DNA of 64,000 nt. Origin: Branchiostoma floridae. Lineage: Eukaryota > Chordata > Leptocardii > Amphioxiformes > Branchiostomatidae. Under the pieces are notes generated by a model, which saw only the letters and a program-made list of their open reading frames with translations, did not search any database and had not been told where the DNA came from. The stretch spans positions 83,782-147,781 of the forward strand of contig NW_023365701.1 of the NCBI RefSeq assembly GCF_000003815.2, written 5' to 3'. The position numbers and the translations under genes were made by a program. This document shows, one piece after another, positions 36,601 through 45,900 of this stretch. Numbering within the stretch: the first letter of the stretch is position 1; each line of letters begins with the position of its first letter.

Positions 36601-39600
36601 ACTATTGAACTGAGCTTTATCATCGTGGAGCAATGTCTGATTAAACAATGTTCTACAATAAGCTCTTTCAATGTTTGTCCTTACCGAAGCCATCAGTGAA
36701 CTCCTGCATGGTGAGGAAGCCGTTCCCATCCTGGTCCAGATGGTCAAACACATCCTCCAGCTGGTCTGGGCTCAGGGGCAGCTCTGGGACTAGTCTCTGC
36801 ATAAAGACAGAAACAAATAAAACATGATCTCAAAAGTCTAATCTTAGAAAAAACAGCAAAGTCAAACACATCCTCCAGTTGGTCTGGACTCAGGGGCAGC
36901 TCTGGTACTAGTCTCTGAATACGTACAGACAAAACCTTGTTTAAGAAGACAAAGTCTGGAGATGTTTTTATGAAAACACATGCTTATTGGTCTGGACTAG
37001 TCTTCTCTGAATACATATAAAAACTTGTTTTAGAAGAGAAAATCAACGTGTATTTTTCATGAAAACATTCAAATTGAAAACACATCCTTAAGTTGGTCAA
37101 GCCAGGGGCACCAACCTCTGGATGCTTAATGTTTATTTTCCATCCTTTTTTATTTGAAAAAAATTGTTTGAGATAACTGTACAATTATCGCCTAGTTTAA
37201 GGCTGCAAGTTTATTTTATCAATAAACCATTTCATTGATTCATTGATTGATTGGTAGTGGTACAAATCATATATCTCAATACTTGGCAATAGTGAATTTT
37301 GAACATTTTGTGTGGCAAATACTTTGGAATGTTCATTAGAAGACAATGATATGTTATACCCTTGTGTTATGGTGACATCTAAACATGTACAATTGTTAGG
37401 CTATCAGCAAAACCAAAATATTTGAACTTCTTATTTGTTGTTTGTACACTGTATACACAAAGGCCCAGTATAGCTTGAAAGTTTTGCGTTTCTGAGTCCT
37501 TTTGGAATTCTCATATCACTTCACTTGATAATATACCTGGTGATATAGTAACATCCAAACATTTACAAGTGTTAGCCTATTGCCAAGGGTATACAAGAGT
37601 CGATATCCTTAGTTACATAACAAATACTTCAGTAGAAATATCAATGTTTGAAGACACCCACTCCTTTTTTATTACCCAAGCCTTGACTTGTTGACATTTG
37701 GCTCTTACAAACACCTACCCCTTACAGCGATGAAACTTTTGAACACATTAATACCACTTCAAGCTGTATAAAGGGGACCTTTTATCAGACTAGGCAGAAA
37801 AACTAGATGAAATGTGAAAAGAAGTGACAACAGATAAAAACATAAGAAAGGGAGGATTTGCTGTAAATGTGAATGGTGAAATGCCTGATTATGAGGATAT
37901 TGAACAGCCCCCCTGGACATTTAACTTGTCACCTTGGCATCTGTATAATGTAACTTTGGCCTTTTTGCTCACTGTGTATTTAAGTTAAGCTGTGGGTTCG
38001 ACTCAGGCAAAGCCCCCTTATCTGTCAATCAAAAATCATTCCGATCCACTTTTTAGATATTTTCACTATTGTAAATCATCCAGCATATGATTCACATTTC
38101 ATGACAAATTTTGCCAAAATTATACTTTTCCCATATTTTTCACTATAGTCACATCATATCAATTCACATGTTTTTCAGGCTTCCAACCAAAGTCACTATG
38201 AAGGTCACATTACTAGTATACACCTGCTACCTGTGGTAGCGAATCCCTCTCCCATTATATGAGATCCAGCGCTGCTACCACACAGATAACAGTTATGGTT
38301 CCCCTGGTACTTATTAAGGAATTGTAACTTGATTTACAGTAACTTTGACATGTTTAACCTTTTTTCCAGTTATATGTTAGGTATTGACTTTCTCTAAACC
38401 AGTTCCTTTTAGTGATACCGAGAAAGAGTACTTGTGCCACTGTCAATAAAAGCGACTCAGTACAAAAAGTAATGGCCAGCAAAATTGTATAATTTACTAT
38501 GAGCCCAAAAAAAAAATCATCTATGTGCAAGCATGTCCAACTCCCACAGGATGGGGAACAACAGACGATAAACTGGAGAGTGAGAGTGAGTGTGTGTAAA
38601 AAGGCTCAGAGAGATGGCTAGAAAAAGAGTGATACCAGTTTATGTAATTTGAAATGTCTAGAAGTCATCTTTGTATCTTATCCAGTAGCAGAGCTTGATA
38701 TGTCTTGATATGTCTTGACATACCTGCATGTCGCATATAGTGATGAAACCCTTAGAGGGTGAAGAAACAGAAGCCTTATTCTTAAAGCTGGAGGGATACC
38801 CTTTATTCCTATTCATGGCTTTTCTGCTTCAGATGTATTTCCTGGAAGAGACGGCCTCCCGACTTGAGGGTACGCACCCTAGAATTGGGACCCCAAATAA
38901 ACTGGGGTGTGCACCATTATCCAGCTTTACGTAGAGCTTGATTTGTCCTGACATACCTGCATGTCCCGTTTGGTGATGAAACCCTTAGCCTCCTTGTCAC
39001 ACAGAGAGAACAGCTCCTGGGCCTTCTGCACCATCATTTCCTGTAGCTCCTCTGTAGACAGGGACACCTCTGTAGACTGGGGGGAAAATTGAACAGATAG
39101 ATCATTGCTACTGTACTTTAGCAAGTGTATCATACAACATGTACATGTACATAAAATGTTTCATGCTAATGTACACAATTCTTTCATATGTCACTGAAGG
39201 TTAGACGTCAAGGTAATGAGATGTGTCAAATAGTAATTACTCAAGCAACTGGATGTGATTTTGGAAATGGTCAGACATTTCAGGTAACATCTGTCGGCGA
39301 TTCTGCTATTTTTCCTCAGTCTCAAACTCAAGAGAGCTTGTTCAAGAGCAGGTTTATATATCTCTTTTGCATATCAGTTAATAGTTAATAGGATATTTGC
39401 AATAGTTCCTTTATAATATGTTAAATCAAGATTTATGAAGGACTCACAGAACTTTTTAAGACTAACTAATGCTACCACTCAGTGTTACCTGACCTCAGTG
39501 AGTCCATTGTCATGTACACAACAATGTCCCTTGTGTAAAAGGAAATTACGTAACTATGTTATGTTCAAGGATATGAAACCTGGCCCCAAATCAATGCATC

Positions 39601-40699
39601 TGTGAACAGTTTAGCTGTTGTGGCCTGCACATAAATGGACTCTTTGTGATCTCCCCACAGCTGTTACAGCCACTGTGTGTCCATTGTTAACTCTTTTGTG
39701 AGCAAAAATGGGTTAAATCTATAGGAATTGAATCCATTGATTCTGAAAAATTGCACAGACACTGAGGCAGAATTAGAGTCATAGTACTTAACTGTGAGTT
39801 AAAGTTTAACTTATGAATAAGACCATAAAGCAATTAGCTTGATTGGTTGTCTGAGCAGAAGAAAAATGGACAACTAAATATTGCCCGTCATGATATATGA
39901 ATCGTGTTAATGACTCAGTTTTATCAAGGACAAGCCTTTAAGTTATTACTGCAACATACATGTAGCAATTTTGAACTTTGTAAATCAGTGGAATATGTAA
40001 ATAAAGCCATTTCATGCCATCTAGCTTTGTCTAAAGAGTTACAATAATAGTGGCATGAAAAAATAAAAATATTGTTATGTGCCACAATCCAAGCTACATT
40101 GTATATACCTGTTTCAAGTGTTTCTAAGCTTGACAAAATTTCTTACTGGGTGTTGATAATAGCTCAATATTCTTTTCTTGGAAGTAAATATAAATTTTGT
40201 ACCTGATTTGATTCTGTGTCAGATACAAAATGTAGTTTGAAGCATACATTTACAGAATGATATGATACTGTATGATAATGATGTGTTTATCTGTAAAAGA
40301 ATATCTAAGCTATCTGCTGCAGTGATCATCTCTTAAGAAGTGTAACCTTTGTCTTTCACAAATATCCTGAAAAATCCACACCTACGCCCACACATACTAC
40401 TGTAAATGCACAAACTTTCGCTACATGGTTTAATGTTCGCGGCTTTCGCAGTGACCACTTCACTGTGAACTTAAAACCACCGCAAACATTTTTCCATGGC
40501 AGTAAGAGACTACAGTGCAGTGCTACCGCAAACTTAAAACCACCGCGAAAAATTCCTTTTTCCCGCTACCATGAAATTAAATCCCCATGAACTTAAATAT
40601 TTTACAGTATCTCTTTCGAAGTACAACCTTAATGCCTTTCACAAATATCCTGACAAATCCACACCTACGCCCCCACATACTAACCTGTGCAGCGGCCAT
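18521..40699 (-). CDS. CRACR2A: CRACR2A-type EF-hand, coiled-coil, Rab GTPase
   Basis: Nineteen exons join in phase to about 701 aa, close to the long human form (about 730 aa): 40685-40699, 38957-39076, 36685-36796, 33336-33477, 32465-32611, 31904-31994, 31490-31585, 30865-30936, 27833-27948, 26589-26660, 26068-26122, 25075-25187, 22859-23216, 22216-22339, 21625-21706, 20925-21039, 19961-20071, 19396-19472 and 18521-18608. Order: two EF-hands, coiled coil, acidic-serine linker, Rab GTPase, C-terminal CCKM. In the family, Ca2+ binding and coiled-coil contacts tune store-operated Ca2+ entry, and the Rab part works at vesicles. EF-hand and coiled-coil wording ([27 protein letters not shown]) favours CRACR2A over its relative RASEF; RAB44 is a third relative. 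The donor of the 25075 exon (GTGCCC) is weak and was chosen because it alone restores phase. Introns carry many transposons. Confidence 0.92.
18967..19364. repeat. Inverted 60-bp arms around a duplicated Rab exon junction and a MITE
   Basis: The left arm, TTAGGCCAGTTTGTATGG.. (18967-19026), pairs with the right arm, 19300-19364. Between them lie a copy of the intron/exon junction of the G5 exon (GTACCTACCCTGCCATGTG, 19231-19285, donor side, with about 35 coding bases) and MITE 19040-19230 inserted in that copy. The real junction follows directly to the right of the right arm (19365-19440). Confidence 0.8.
19040..19230. mobile_element. CTGTAAAT MITE, copy b, with TA target duplication
   Basis: CTGTGAATGC to GTCATTTACAG, flanked by TA (19038-19039 and 19231-19232). 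Removing the element and one TA leaves GAGAGTTAGTACC, which matches GAGAATTAGTACC in the paralogous sequence at 19381-19392. The insertion is therefore a clean Tc1/mariner-type event. Confidence 0.9.
20548..20914. mobile_element. Non-autonomous element shared with 29460-29800
   Basis: The two copies match over about 330 bp, for example GGTCCATGT.TTGGGTTTTAT, ATTAGCTGCATTGACTGTTA and TAATTTTCAATGCTACCTGC. Both contain GTGCAGGT motifs repeated in both orientations near the ends. This copy has lost the CAGGGCTC start and abuts the donor side of the Rab exon at 20925. Confidence 0.75.
22010..22150 (+). mobile_element. Penelope-like repeat fragment with hammerhead-like core
   Basis: CCTGACGA, then AGGTCG..CGACC (a 5-bp stem with a 9-base loop), then AAAAATTCGAGG. 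The box layout and the TTCGAGGT continuation match the elements in AATF introns. The GAAA box has become AAAA, so it is probably inactive. Confidence 0.5.
22859..25187 (-). other. CRACR2A: Acidic/serine-rich linker exons
   Basis: Exon 22859-23216 encodes a low-complexity acidic segment ([15 protein letters not shown], then [16 protein letters not shown], then [13 protein letters not shown]). Exon 25075-25187 adds a basic and Ser/Pro-rich piece. It is probably a disordered hinge between coiled coil and GTPase, and a likely site for phosphorylation or proline-dependent partners. The linker is poorly conserved in the family, so only its position supports it. Confidence 0.75.
24670..24840 (-). 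mobile_element. Penelope-like repeat with hammerhead-like core
   Basis: On the minus strand, CACTTCAGTGTTACTGATGA is followed by a CTAG..CTAG stem with loop TGGATG, then TTGAAATGTCTGACC. The conserved core boxes CTGATGA and GAAA are both present. The tail (ATCCAGTTG.TTGAGTAACTG and then CCAAAAAG in complement) is shared with copies at 31730, 39185 and 56215. Confidence 0.6.
25312..25580 (+). mobile_element. tRNA-derived SINE
   Basis: A tRNA-like head has an A-box TGGCCGAGTGGG and a B-box GAGTTCGATTCC spaced as in tRNA, followed by GGCCGAGTCA. Unrelated body sequence follows (TTCTGGGAAAGAGTATGG .. GGCCCAGGGCTACTGAAATG). It sits in a CRACR2A intron. It could be mistaken for a tRNA gene, but it lacks a complete acceptor stem. 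Confidence 0.75.
25789..26007. mobile_element. CTGTAAAT MITE, copy c
   Basis: CTGTAAATTTAATGC to GCATTTACTGTTACAG, flanked by TA on both sides. It contains GTTTGCGGGGATTTAATTTC and CCGCGAACATTAATCCACCG as in the other copies, here in the opposite orientation to copy b. Confidence 0.8.
26797..27308. mobile_element. CTGTAAAT MITE, copy d, split by a nested element
   Basis: The left part (TACAGAAATGTTTGCAGTGG) and right part (GTTTGTGGTTTTCACGG .. GCAAAATTAAATTTCAGCG) form one MITE of the CTGTAAAT family. It is interrupted by the CAGGGCTC element at 26833-27133. Confidence 0.75.
26833..27133. mobile_element. CAGGGCTC element nested in a MITE
   Basis: Ends CAGGGCTCGAAGTTAACT and AGTTAATTTTGAGGCCTG are complementary. 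TTTTAT flanks both sides (26827-26832 and 27134-27139). The interior has repeated GGGACA motifs in both orientations. hAT-like ends; no coding capacity seen. Confidence 0.8.
27300..27800. repeat. Partial exon copies interleaved with GA-rich simple repeats
   Basis: Three copies of the 3' part of exon 27833-27948 plus its donor lie at about 27350-27415, 27528-27590 and 27665-27735. Each encodes [16 protein letters not shown] on the minus strand and ends ACAAG before GT. They alternate with GGGA-rich, (GA)n and (GGAT)n tracts. None has an acceptor whose phase fits the neighbouring exons, so inclusion would shift the frame. Confidence 0.85.
28804..28950 (-). CDS. Candidate alternative first exon with hydrophobic N-terminus
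   Basis: Within the intron between exons 30865-30936 and 27833-27948, TGCCACCATGG is a full Kozak match. The ATG at 28948-28950 opens 49 codons ending in CAG before a GTAGGG donor at 28804, phase 0. The following exon 27833-27948 also starts in phase 0, so the splice is in frame. The peptide is rich in Leu, Val, Phe and Trp ([19 protein letters not shown], then [10 protein letters not shown]) and is followed by basic residues (MKAVRAR). It resembles a membrane anchor or amphipathic helix, though Glu, Asp and Lys interrupt it. If used, it would give a form without EF-hands but with the last coiled coil and the Rab domain. It could also be an internal exon or a chance frame. Confidence 0.45.
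29460..29800. mobile_element. CAGGGCTC element, GTGCAGGT-rich
   Basis: Ends CAGGGCTCAAAATA and TTCAAGCCCTG; flanks share TACAA. The interior is the same as 20548-20914. hAT-like termini without coding capacity. Confidence 0.75.
31088..31472. mobile_element. CAGGGCTC element with long inverted ends
   Basis: CAGGGCTCTAGCCAGC and GCTGGCTAGAGCCCTG are perfectly complementary, with a further paired TTTTTCCGTCA/TGACGGAAAAA block inside. It spans 385 bp between two coiled-coil exons. No matching target duplication is visible. Confidence 0.8.
31730..31862 (-). mobile_element. Penelope-like repeat with hammerhead-like core
   Basis: On the minus strand, AAAGTGTCACTGATGA is followed by a weak stem with loop TGTGGATG, then TCTGAAACATATGACC. 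Core boxes CTGATGA and GAAA are intact. The CCAAAAAGCAGTTACTC block lies 5' of the core here but 3' in the copy at 24670, as expected if the source unit was tandem. Confidence 0.6.
33525..33760. repeat. Two partial copies of exon 33336-33477 at its acceptor side
   Basis: Segments at 33530-33625 and 33690-33762 repeat the intron end and first part of the exon (minus strand: CCTAGGGTTTGACCAGA, or a CCCAGGGTTTTACC variant, then SSVEEDS). They lie upstream in the transcript. Each is followed in the plus direction by ACAACAACAAC-type sequence, also seen beside the real exon, so exon edge and adjacent intron were copied together. Confidence 0.85.
34547..36386 (-). mobile_element. Non-autonomous LTR retrotransposon with identical LTRs
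   Basis: Direct repeats 34547-34798 and 36135-36386 (252 bp) look identical and begin and end TGTCAC/GTGACA. On the minus strand each LTR has CCGAATAAAG, a poly(A) signal, which sets the orientation. TGGTAGTACGGC two bases after the 5' LTR could be the primer-binding site, and AATGAGGGGTGAGG before the 3' LTR the polypurine tract. The interior is only 1336 bp, GC-rich, with no gag, protease, RT or integrase motif. No convincing target duplication is found. It lies in a CRACR2A intron. Confidence 0.85.
36862..36922. repeat. Partial copy of the second EF-hand exon, acceptor side
   Basis: ACATCCTCCAGTTGGTCTGG..CTAGTCTCTG repeats 36748-36799 with a few changes, about 115 bp upstream in the transcript. 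It covers the acceptor and the first 15 codons ([10 protein letters not shown]) but not the Ca2+ loop. Confidence 0.8.
38520..38612 (+). mobile_element. LINE 3' end fragment
   Basis: GTGCAAGCATGTCCAACTCC..GGATGGGGAACAACAGACGA resembles the 3' end of the LINE remnant at 63540-63815, and also ends in GAGTGAGTG-type repeats. No coding motif remains here. Confidence 0.6.
38690..38758. repeat. Partial copy of the first EF-hand exon, donor side
   Basis: AGAGCTTGATATGTCTTGAC.. repeats 38931-38989, which spans the donor (ATGCAG before GTATGT) and about 30 coding bases (GFITKRDMQ). It lies 230 bp downstream in the transcript. Substitutions in the coding part suggest it is not used. Confidence 0.8.
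39185..39300 (-). mobile_element. Truncated Penelope-like repeat
   Basis: Shares CACTGAAGGTTAGACGTC, AGTAATTACTCAAGCAACTG and GGTCAGACATTTCAGGTAAC with the copies at 24670 and 56215. The first hammerhead box is missing because the copy ends in unrelated sequence after ACATCTG. Confidence 0.55.
40335..40683. repeat. Duplicated start of intron 1 with a MITE in one copy
   Basis: About 70 bp ending CCACACCTACGCCC.CACATACTA occurs at 40335-40399 and 40610-40682. The second copy runs straight into the MAAAQ exon. The first is followed by MITE 40400-40607 (CTGTAAATGC .. ATTTTACAG, TA on both sides). Confidence 0.85.
40400..40607. mobile_element. CTGTAAAT MITE, copy e
   Basis: CTGTAAATGCACAAACTTTC to ATATTTTACAG with flanking TA (40398-40399 and 40608-40609). 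The interior is close to copy b, including CCACCGCAAACATT and AAACCACCGCGAAAA. Confidence 0.85.
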
Positions 40700-42994
40700 G
40701 TTTGCGCTCCACTTGTCCCTGTATCCGTCCCGACTTGTTGGACTTCCTGCCTGACTGTGGAGTGAACACAAACACTAGAGCTGTTACCATGTCATACCGA
40801 TCAATGTCTCTGTCTAAACAGGAAATATATGCAACACACACAACAGCTGTGGAGTCTCCGTTTGTCCTTGTGTCTCATTTTTTCTTGCACTAATGTTTTA
40901 ACAAACACTCGTGCATAGAGAATTGCCAAATAAATTACATGAGAAGTTGGCACTGGAGTTCACACGTATACTTCGGTTACCCAGTGCACTAGCAATGTGG
41001 TCTGGCCGCCTTGCTCCTACATTGTCTAGTTTCTCAATAGGAAATTTAGATCAATGAAGCTCACCACTATAGAAAAACAGGTGGTTTTTGACACTATTCT
41101 GGACAAGTAACCACACTCAAAAACATTGATTGATGTTTGACCCTATTTCGCACCTTGAGGATCGCCAATCTGAAGGATATTGCTCCACAATCATATCTTG
41201 CTGCCAAATACTTTAAGTTCAAAGTCAACACGGTCTCTGATGGAAAATTTAGATTAAAACGTGGCGGGCAAAAGTTCAGGGCCAAAACAAAGTTCCATGT
41301 AAGTAAATCGTGCTTTGATGTACAGCAATATTGCAATTCTTACATTTGATGTGATCAATATTTCCTAATTCTACTAGGAATTTGAAAATTTGGGATTTCA
41401 ATTAATGTCTTTTATACAAGTTATGGAACAGTTACTGTTAAGACCTAAAGTAACCGTACATGTGTGGGTGGAGCGATGACTCATTGCATGCTCCACTCCC
41501 ATACAGGCCATTTTTTAAAAGCCGGGCCAAGACAACCTGCAGCCACTCACACAACTGCAGACACACACCAAGACAAGCAAACAAACAAACAGACTGAAAC
41601 AGCATCTGACTCTATTTTCCCCCCCAGTGCAGCTCTATGATGGGGTTCGAATTTGCGTGGTATAATGTTTTCATCAAGATAAATAAATCTGTTTTTTGTC
41701 TAAAGAATGAATTATTCAAACCGTATCAAATATGTGCACTAAGCGGGGTTCTGAATAATTGATACATGATGTAGACAGCTTACGATATAGGATTGACAAC
41801 TTTTGATTGATTTGTTTGATTTAATTTGATTGGTTTGTCAAAATGCTTTATAGGTGAATGAATGGCCTTTAAAACAGGGACAAATACAAGAATTACTAAT
41901 CAAAAATTTAATGTCAAATCCTAATATTTTTGGCTCAGGGTAAACTGAAGCACCAAAAGAGAGAGAAACATTCAGAAAGCTCAGATTAAGAGTCATTCCT
42001 CAAGCAGAGGAGCAAATATATTTCCAAACCAATTTTCTGTAGCCAAACAGAATTAAAAACCCTGACCACGCCCACCCTTAGGATTAAAAGGAAAACAATG
42101 GACAACACACAACAACAAGAGCTTTCTGCAGTCGCCCCTAAAATTAACAAACTGTTGCAGCTCTTTCCGTTCCAGTTTGGCGTAAATCTATGCAAAAATG
42201 TGGGCAACAGCCCAACCCCTTTGTACAAACTAAATACCGTGACTTGCTGGGTCTGGTCTGTAAGCGTACCGTTAACTTAATTAGCAAAACAACGATCCCT
42301 TTACACACTCCACCAACCTTCAAACACCGTCTATCACTAAAAAAAATATATTTCTTACGATTTAGATGAGAATTTCTGTGCTCTGTAAGGCTGGGAACAC
42401 TGTAGACTGGATAATGGCGCCGCAGGAACCGAACAAACAGCTCCACACCTTGGGAAGAGTAAACAAACCCCCACCCTTACCCTAACACGTTTACCTGCAT
42501 GTACCGGCCTGCGAGTGGCTTCAAACAAACTTCATAGGAAAGTTCTGAGAAGAGCCGCCCAGGAAGAAAATAGGGGTGAAAGGGACATCAAATATTCTTA
42601 AAACGTATTGTTCAAACATTTATGACATTATTTTGAAACAAAAAAACATCATATTCTATACTATTTAATGAGATTTTTGTCCTTTTTTTTTCATTTTGTA
42701 CATAAATAAAGTATATTATTATAATATTATTGCTAAGTTATCCCCTATTATCAAATGTAAAGTTCCATATAGTTGGGTTAGTTCATCTTTGCATGAGGGT
42801 CCCAATTTGAGGTATTGATAGGATATAATTTTACATTTAACTAAATGCAAATATTTGCAAATACTTTTCTACTTTATTTTCAGGCTTTAGAATTCTAAAA
42901 CTATAATTGTGGCTTGATTTTGAGATTTTTTTCTAGTGCTCGCTTGCAGTAGAAGATTCCCTACCGGACTAATGGTAAAATCCATCAAACCAAG
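40700..42994. other. Shared upstream region of CRACR2A and AATF
   Basis: Head-to-head spacing of 2.3 kb between the two start codons. No TATA box or classic element is clear. I see no supported coding exon; a minus-strand CATGCAG/GTAAACG junction near 42493 could be a non-coding exon end. 41640-41690 has a short LINE-like tail (AAGATAAATAAATC). Confidence 0.4.
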
Positions 42995-45900
42995 ATGGCG
43001 TCGCTAGCGGACGAAATTGCCAAACTCACCAATCCTGCACCCAAAAGTATCGACCCAGAGGACGATATTTACACTGGTAAGTACGGAAATACTATTTCTG
43101 ACATGGTGTAAGACTTGACTTTCATTTACATGCTTTGTAAGATGCCGTAGATCAGGCGTGTTGTTGATTTTCAGTAGTAAAGTTTGTGTGCATGCACACA
43201 CGTGTTTCACTTTCAGGCTCCCACACGTGTGTGTATTATAATAGTCACATAAATTTGTGAATTACTTTGATCGCAACGTCATAGATGCTGTGTTTTAAAG
43301 CCAGACAGGATTTCCCTGCTACCATAACAAATGTTTCATCGTCGAGATAAAGAAATTTTGATATTCCTTTGTTATTCTAATTTTGGAATGAAAATGTTTA
43401 CGGATGTTCACATACAAGAACGTGGGAACAACAAATCAATGTCCCATGATTGTGATAGCAAGATATCATGTCACATTGGCAGCAGTGTATTTTTAACCCC
43501 TTTAATTTTTAATTGGTTAATAACCTTTATTGCACATTCATGCCCTTTAGGCCTATAGGGCTAAGTACAGATATATATACTAGTATATATATATAGTAAG
43601 TTGTAGATACAAAAGGTAGTAATATAGAACACACCATGGTTTCTAAGACTAATCTAAAACATGGGTTCAAAAAATATTCTAATGTGTTTGTTCGGTTTCT
43701 TCTCGTTTCTTTATGACACTGATCTGAGAGGAAAGAAAAGTTTTTGCATAATATTTTTTTCCATTGTTTTTGGCTTCAGTTCAGTATGCAGTAAAGATTT
43801 TACTTACCTTGCATTATAGCAGCCAGTAGGTGCTTTTGTAACCTGAGTTATGAAACAACTGATATTAAAGAAGACAAAAACAATATTTTGTAAATTGTTT
43901 CTGGCTTCATCTCAGTTTTATATACTAGAATTTTCCTCATGCTTAAACATTATCTTATCTAGAAAAATCTTGAATATATAATATATATTCAAGATTTTTC
44001 TAGATAAGATAATGTTTAAGCATGAGGAATATATCTTTCTTTGTTACATGCCATATCATTTCCCTTGAAGAACTCATCATTATTTTCATTTCCCTTGAAG
44101 AATTATTTTCATTTCCTTTAATTTATGTCTGCAACAGAAACATCAGCTAAAGTAGCAGACAGGTTTGAGGAGTATGATGATGATGATGATGATGACCCCA
44201 GACGACCTCAACACAAACAGCCCGTGTTCCTCAGTAGCCTGGATACGAAGTATGCTGGTAAGGCCACCTCAAGGAGCGCCCTCCAGGAAGACTGGGGACA
44301 GGACGACTCAGGTATGGATACATTTACATAAAGAAGATTTAGAGGAAACAGGATCCAGCTTTTCATGTTGAGAGAATCTCTCTTAAGTCTTCCTTTACAC
44401 TTCTTAAGGCTGGAAGTACTATAACAGGTGACGGTTTGAAACTCCAAGTCCCACAAGCTAAGATTAAGACTGTAACAAGATGATAGTCATTCAGTGTCAG
44501 AACTGCAAAAGACTGGAACTAATTATTACACCAAGAAGTATATCACGTAAGAACTTGAAGGGTGCAGAATGGTATTTGACAGGCCTGAATGTTGTCCTTT
44601 CCAAAGACAGTCCTCAGAGAAATGATTTTTGTGTGGCAATAACACCAAGTACATGTAGTGGGCCAAATGGGGTCGTCCATGTTGCAAAAGACAAGCAAAA
44701 TTGTACTGAGATTATGTTTTTTTTTTAAATTTCAGATGATGAAGGACTGGACCCGAGTCTTGTACAGCCAGCTTTTCAAATAGAGTCTTCAGATGATGAT
44801 GATGATGATGATGATGCTGTTGATGAAAATGATGATGATGAGGAGGAGGAAAAAAGCTCACAAAAGGACACAAAGCAGACTAGTGACGTAACCTTCAACC
44901 CAGGGACTTTCACATACCAAGATGACTCTGATGAAGACATGTATGAAAGTGATGCTGATGATGATAAAGATGAAAGTGACAATGATGAAGAAGAAGAAGA
45001 AGAAGAGGAAGATGAGGATGAAGAAAATGAAAGTGAAGAAAGGGACAGTCAAGAAGGAGAAGGGACAGAAGCGTGGTCGTTTTCTACACCACAAGACACG
45101 ACCCAGGAGCTGGCAAAGGCTGCTGCTACCAAGTGTCAGCTTGGTAGGTGTCACAATAGTTTACATGATGATCTCGTAGTTTTGAACAGTACCAGTTTGT
45201 GAAAAATATAAAGTAACTGTTATAAAGTATGATATAACCTTTGATATAGACACAACTTGTAGTCATGTAAATAACGCAGTATTCAAATACAATTCAACCT
45301 CAGCAAGACTAAATAGATATTTTTATCAGTTGTAGTCTGAGATTGAATTGTATTTGAATATTGTTGACCTAGATATATAATTACAACCTAATAAATGTAA
45401 CCCTGTAACTGTTTCTATACTGCCTTCGGCGTAACACACTAGCTTCGCAGGCACGCGGCGCGGCAGCAGCTGGTTATATTAGTTCTTGTATTGACTAGTG
45501 TATTTTACATAAAAATTATTAAAATGCATCTATTTTCCTATATTTGGAAGTAACTAACCCACCTGTACCTGCTATGATTGACAGGTCTGTGGGACAGCCT
45601 ACTTGAGAGCAGGATCAAATTACAGAAGGCCCTCCCGCTGACCAATCAGCTGCCTCAGCCAGACAAAAGGTCAAGTTTCATCAAGACAGGAGGAGACCCC
45701 TTCACAGCAGCAGCAGAAGCAGGTCAGTTTATTTGATTTGATGATTTTTTAAGTACTGTTATTTGTATGTTGTTAACATTCAGATACTAATTGCCATTGT
45801 TTACATATAAATGGGGACGTTTGGGCTTCCAAGGGAGGGACAGAGACATCAACATGATTTTGAAAATCTGTCTTGTGTTAAAAAGAATAGTAATACATAC

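Larger units (their letters stand above)
36685..39076 (-). other. CRACR2A: Two EF-hand exons of the CRACR2A-type gene
   Basis: Exon 38957-39076 encodes a first EF-hand, loop [12 protein letters not shown]. Position 3 is Glu and position 5 Lys, so Ca2+ binding is probably weak or absent. Exon 36685-36796 encodes the second, loop [12 protein letters not shown], with Asp1, Asp3, Asn5 and Glu12, a canonical Ca2+ site. The first coding exon (40685-40699) supplies only MAAAQ after a small CpG-containing stretch. One degenerate and one canonical hand is also the pattern in vertebrate CRACR2A. Confidence 0.9.

Noticed and set aside
44776-45179. Ser-rich or Met/Lys-rich frames in alternative frames of AATF exon 3
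   Set aside because: They are products of GAT/GAA codon runs; the Asp/Glu frame joins in phase to the flanking exons.
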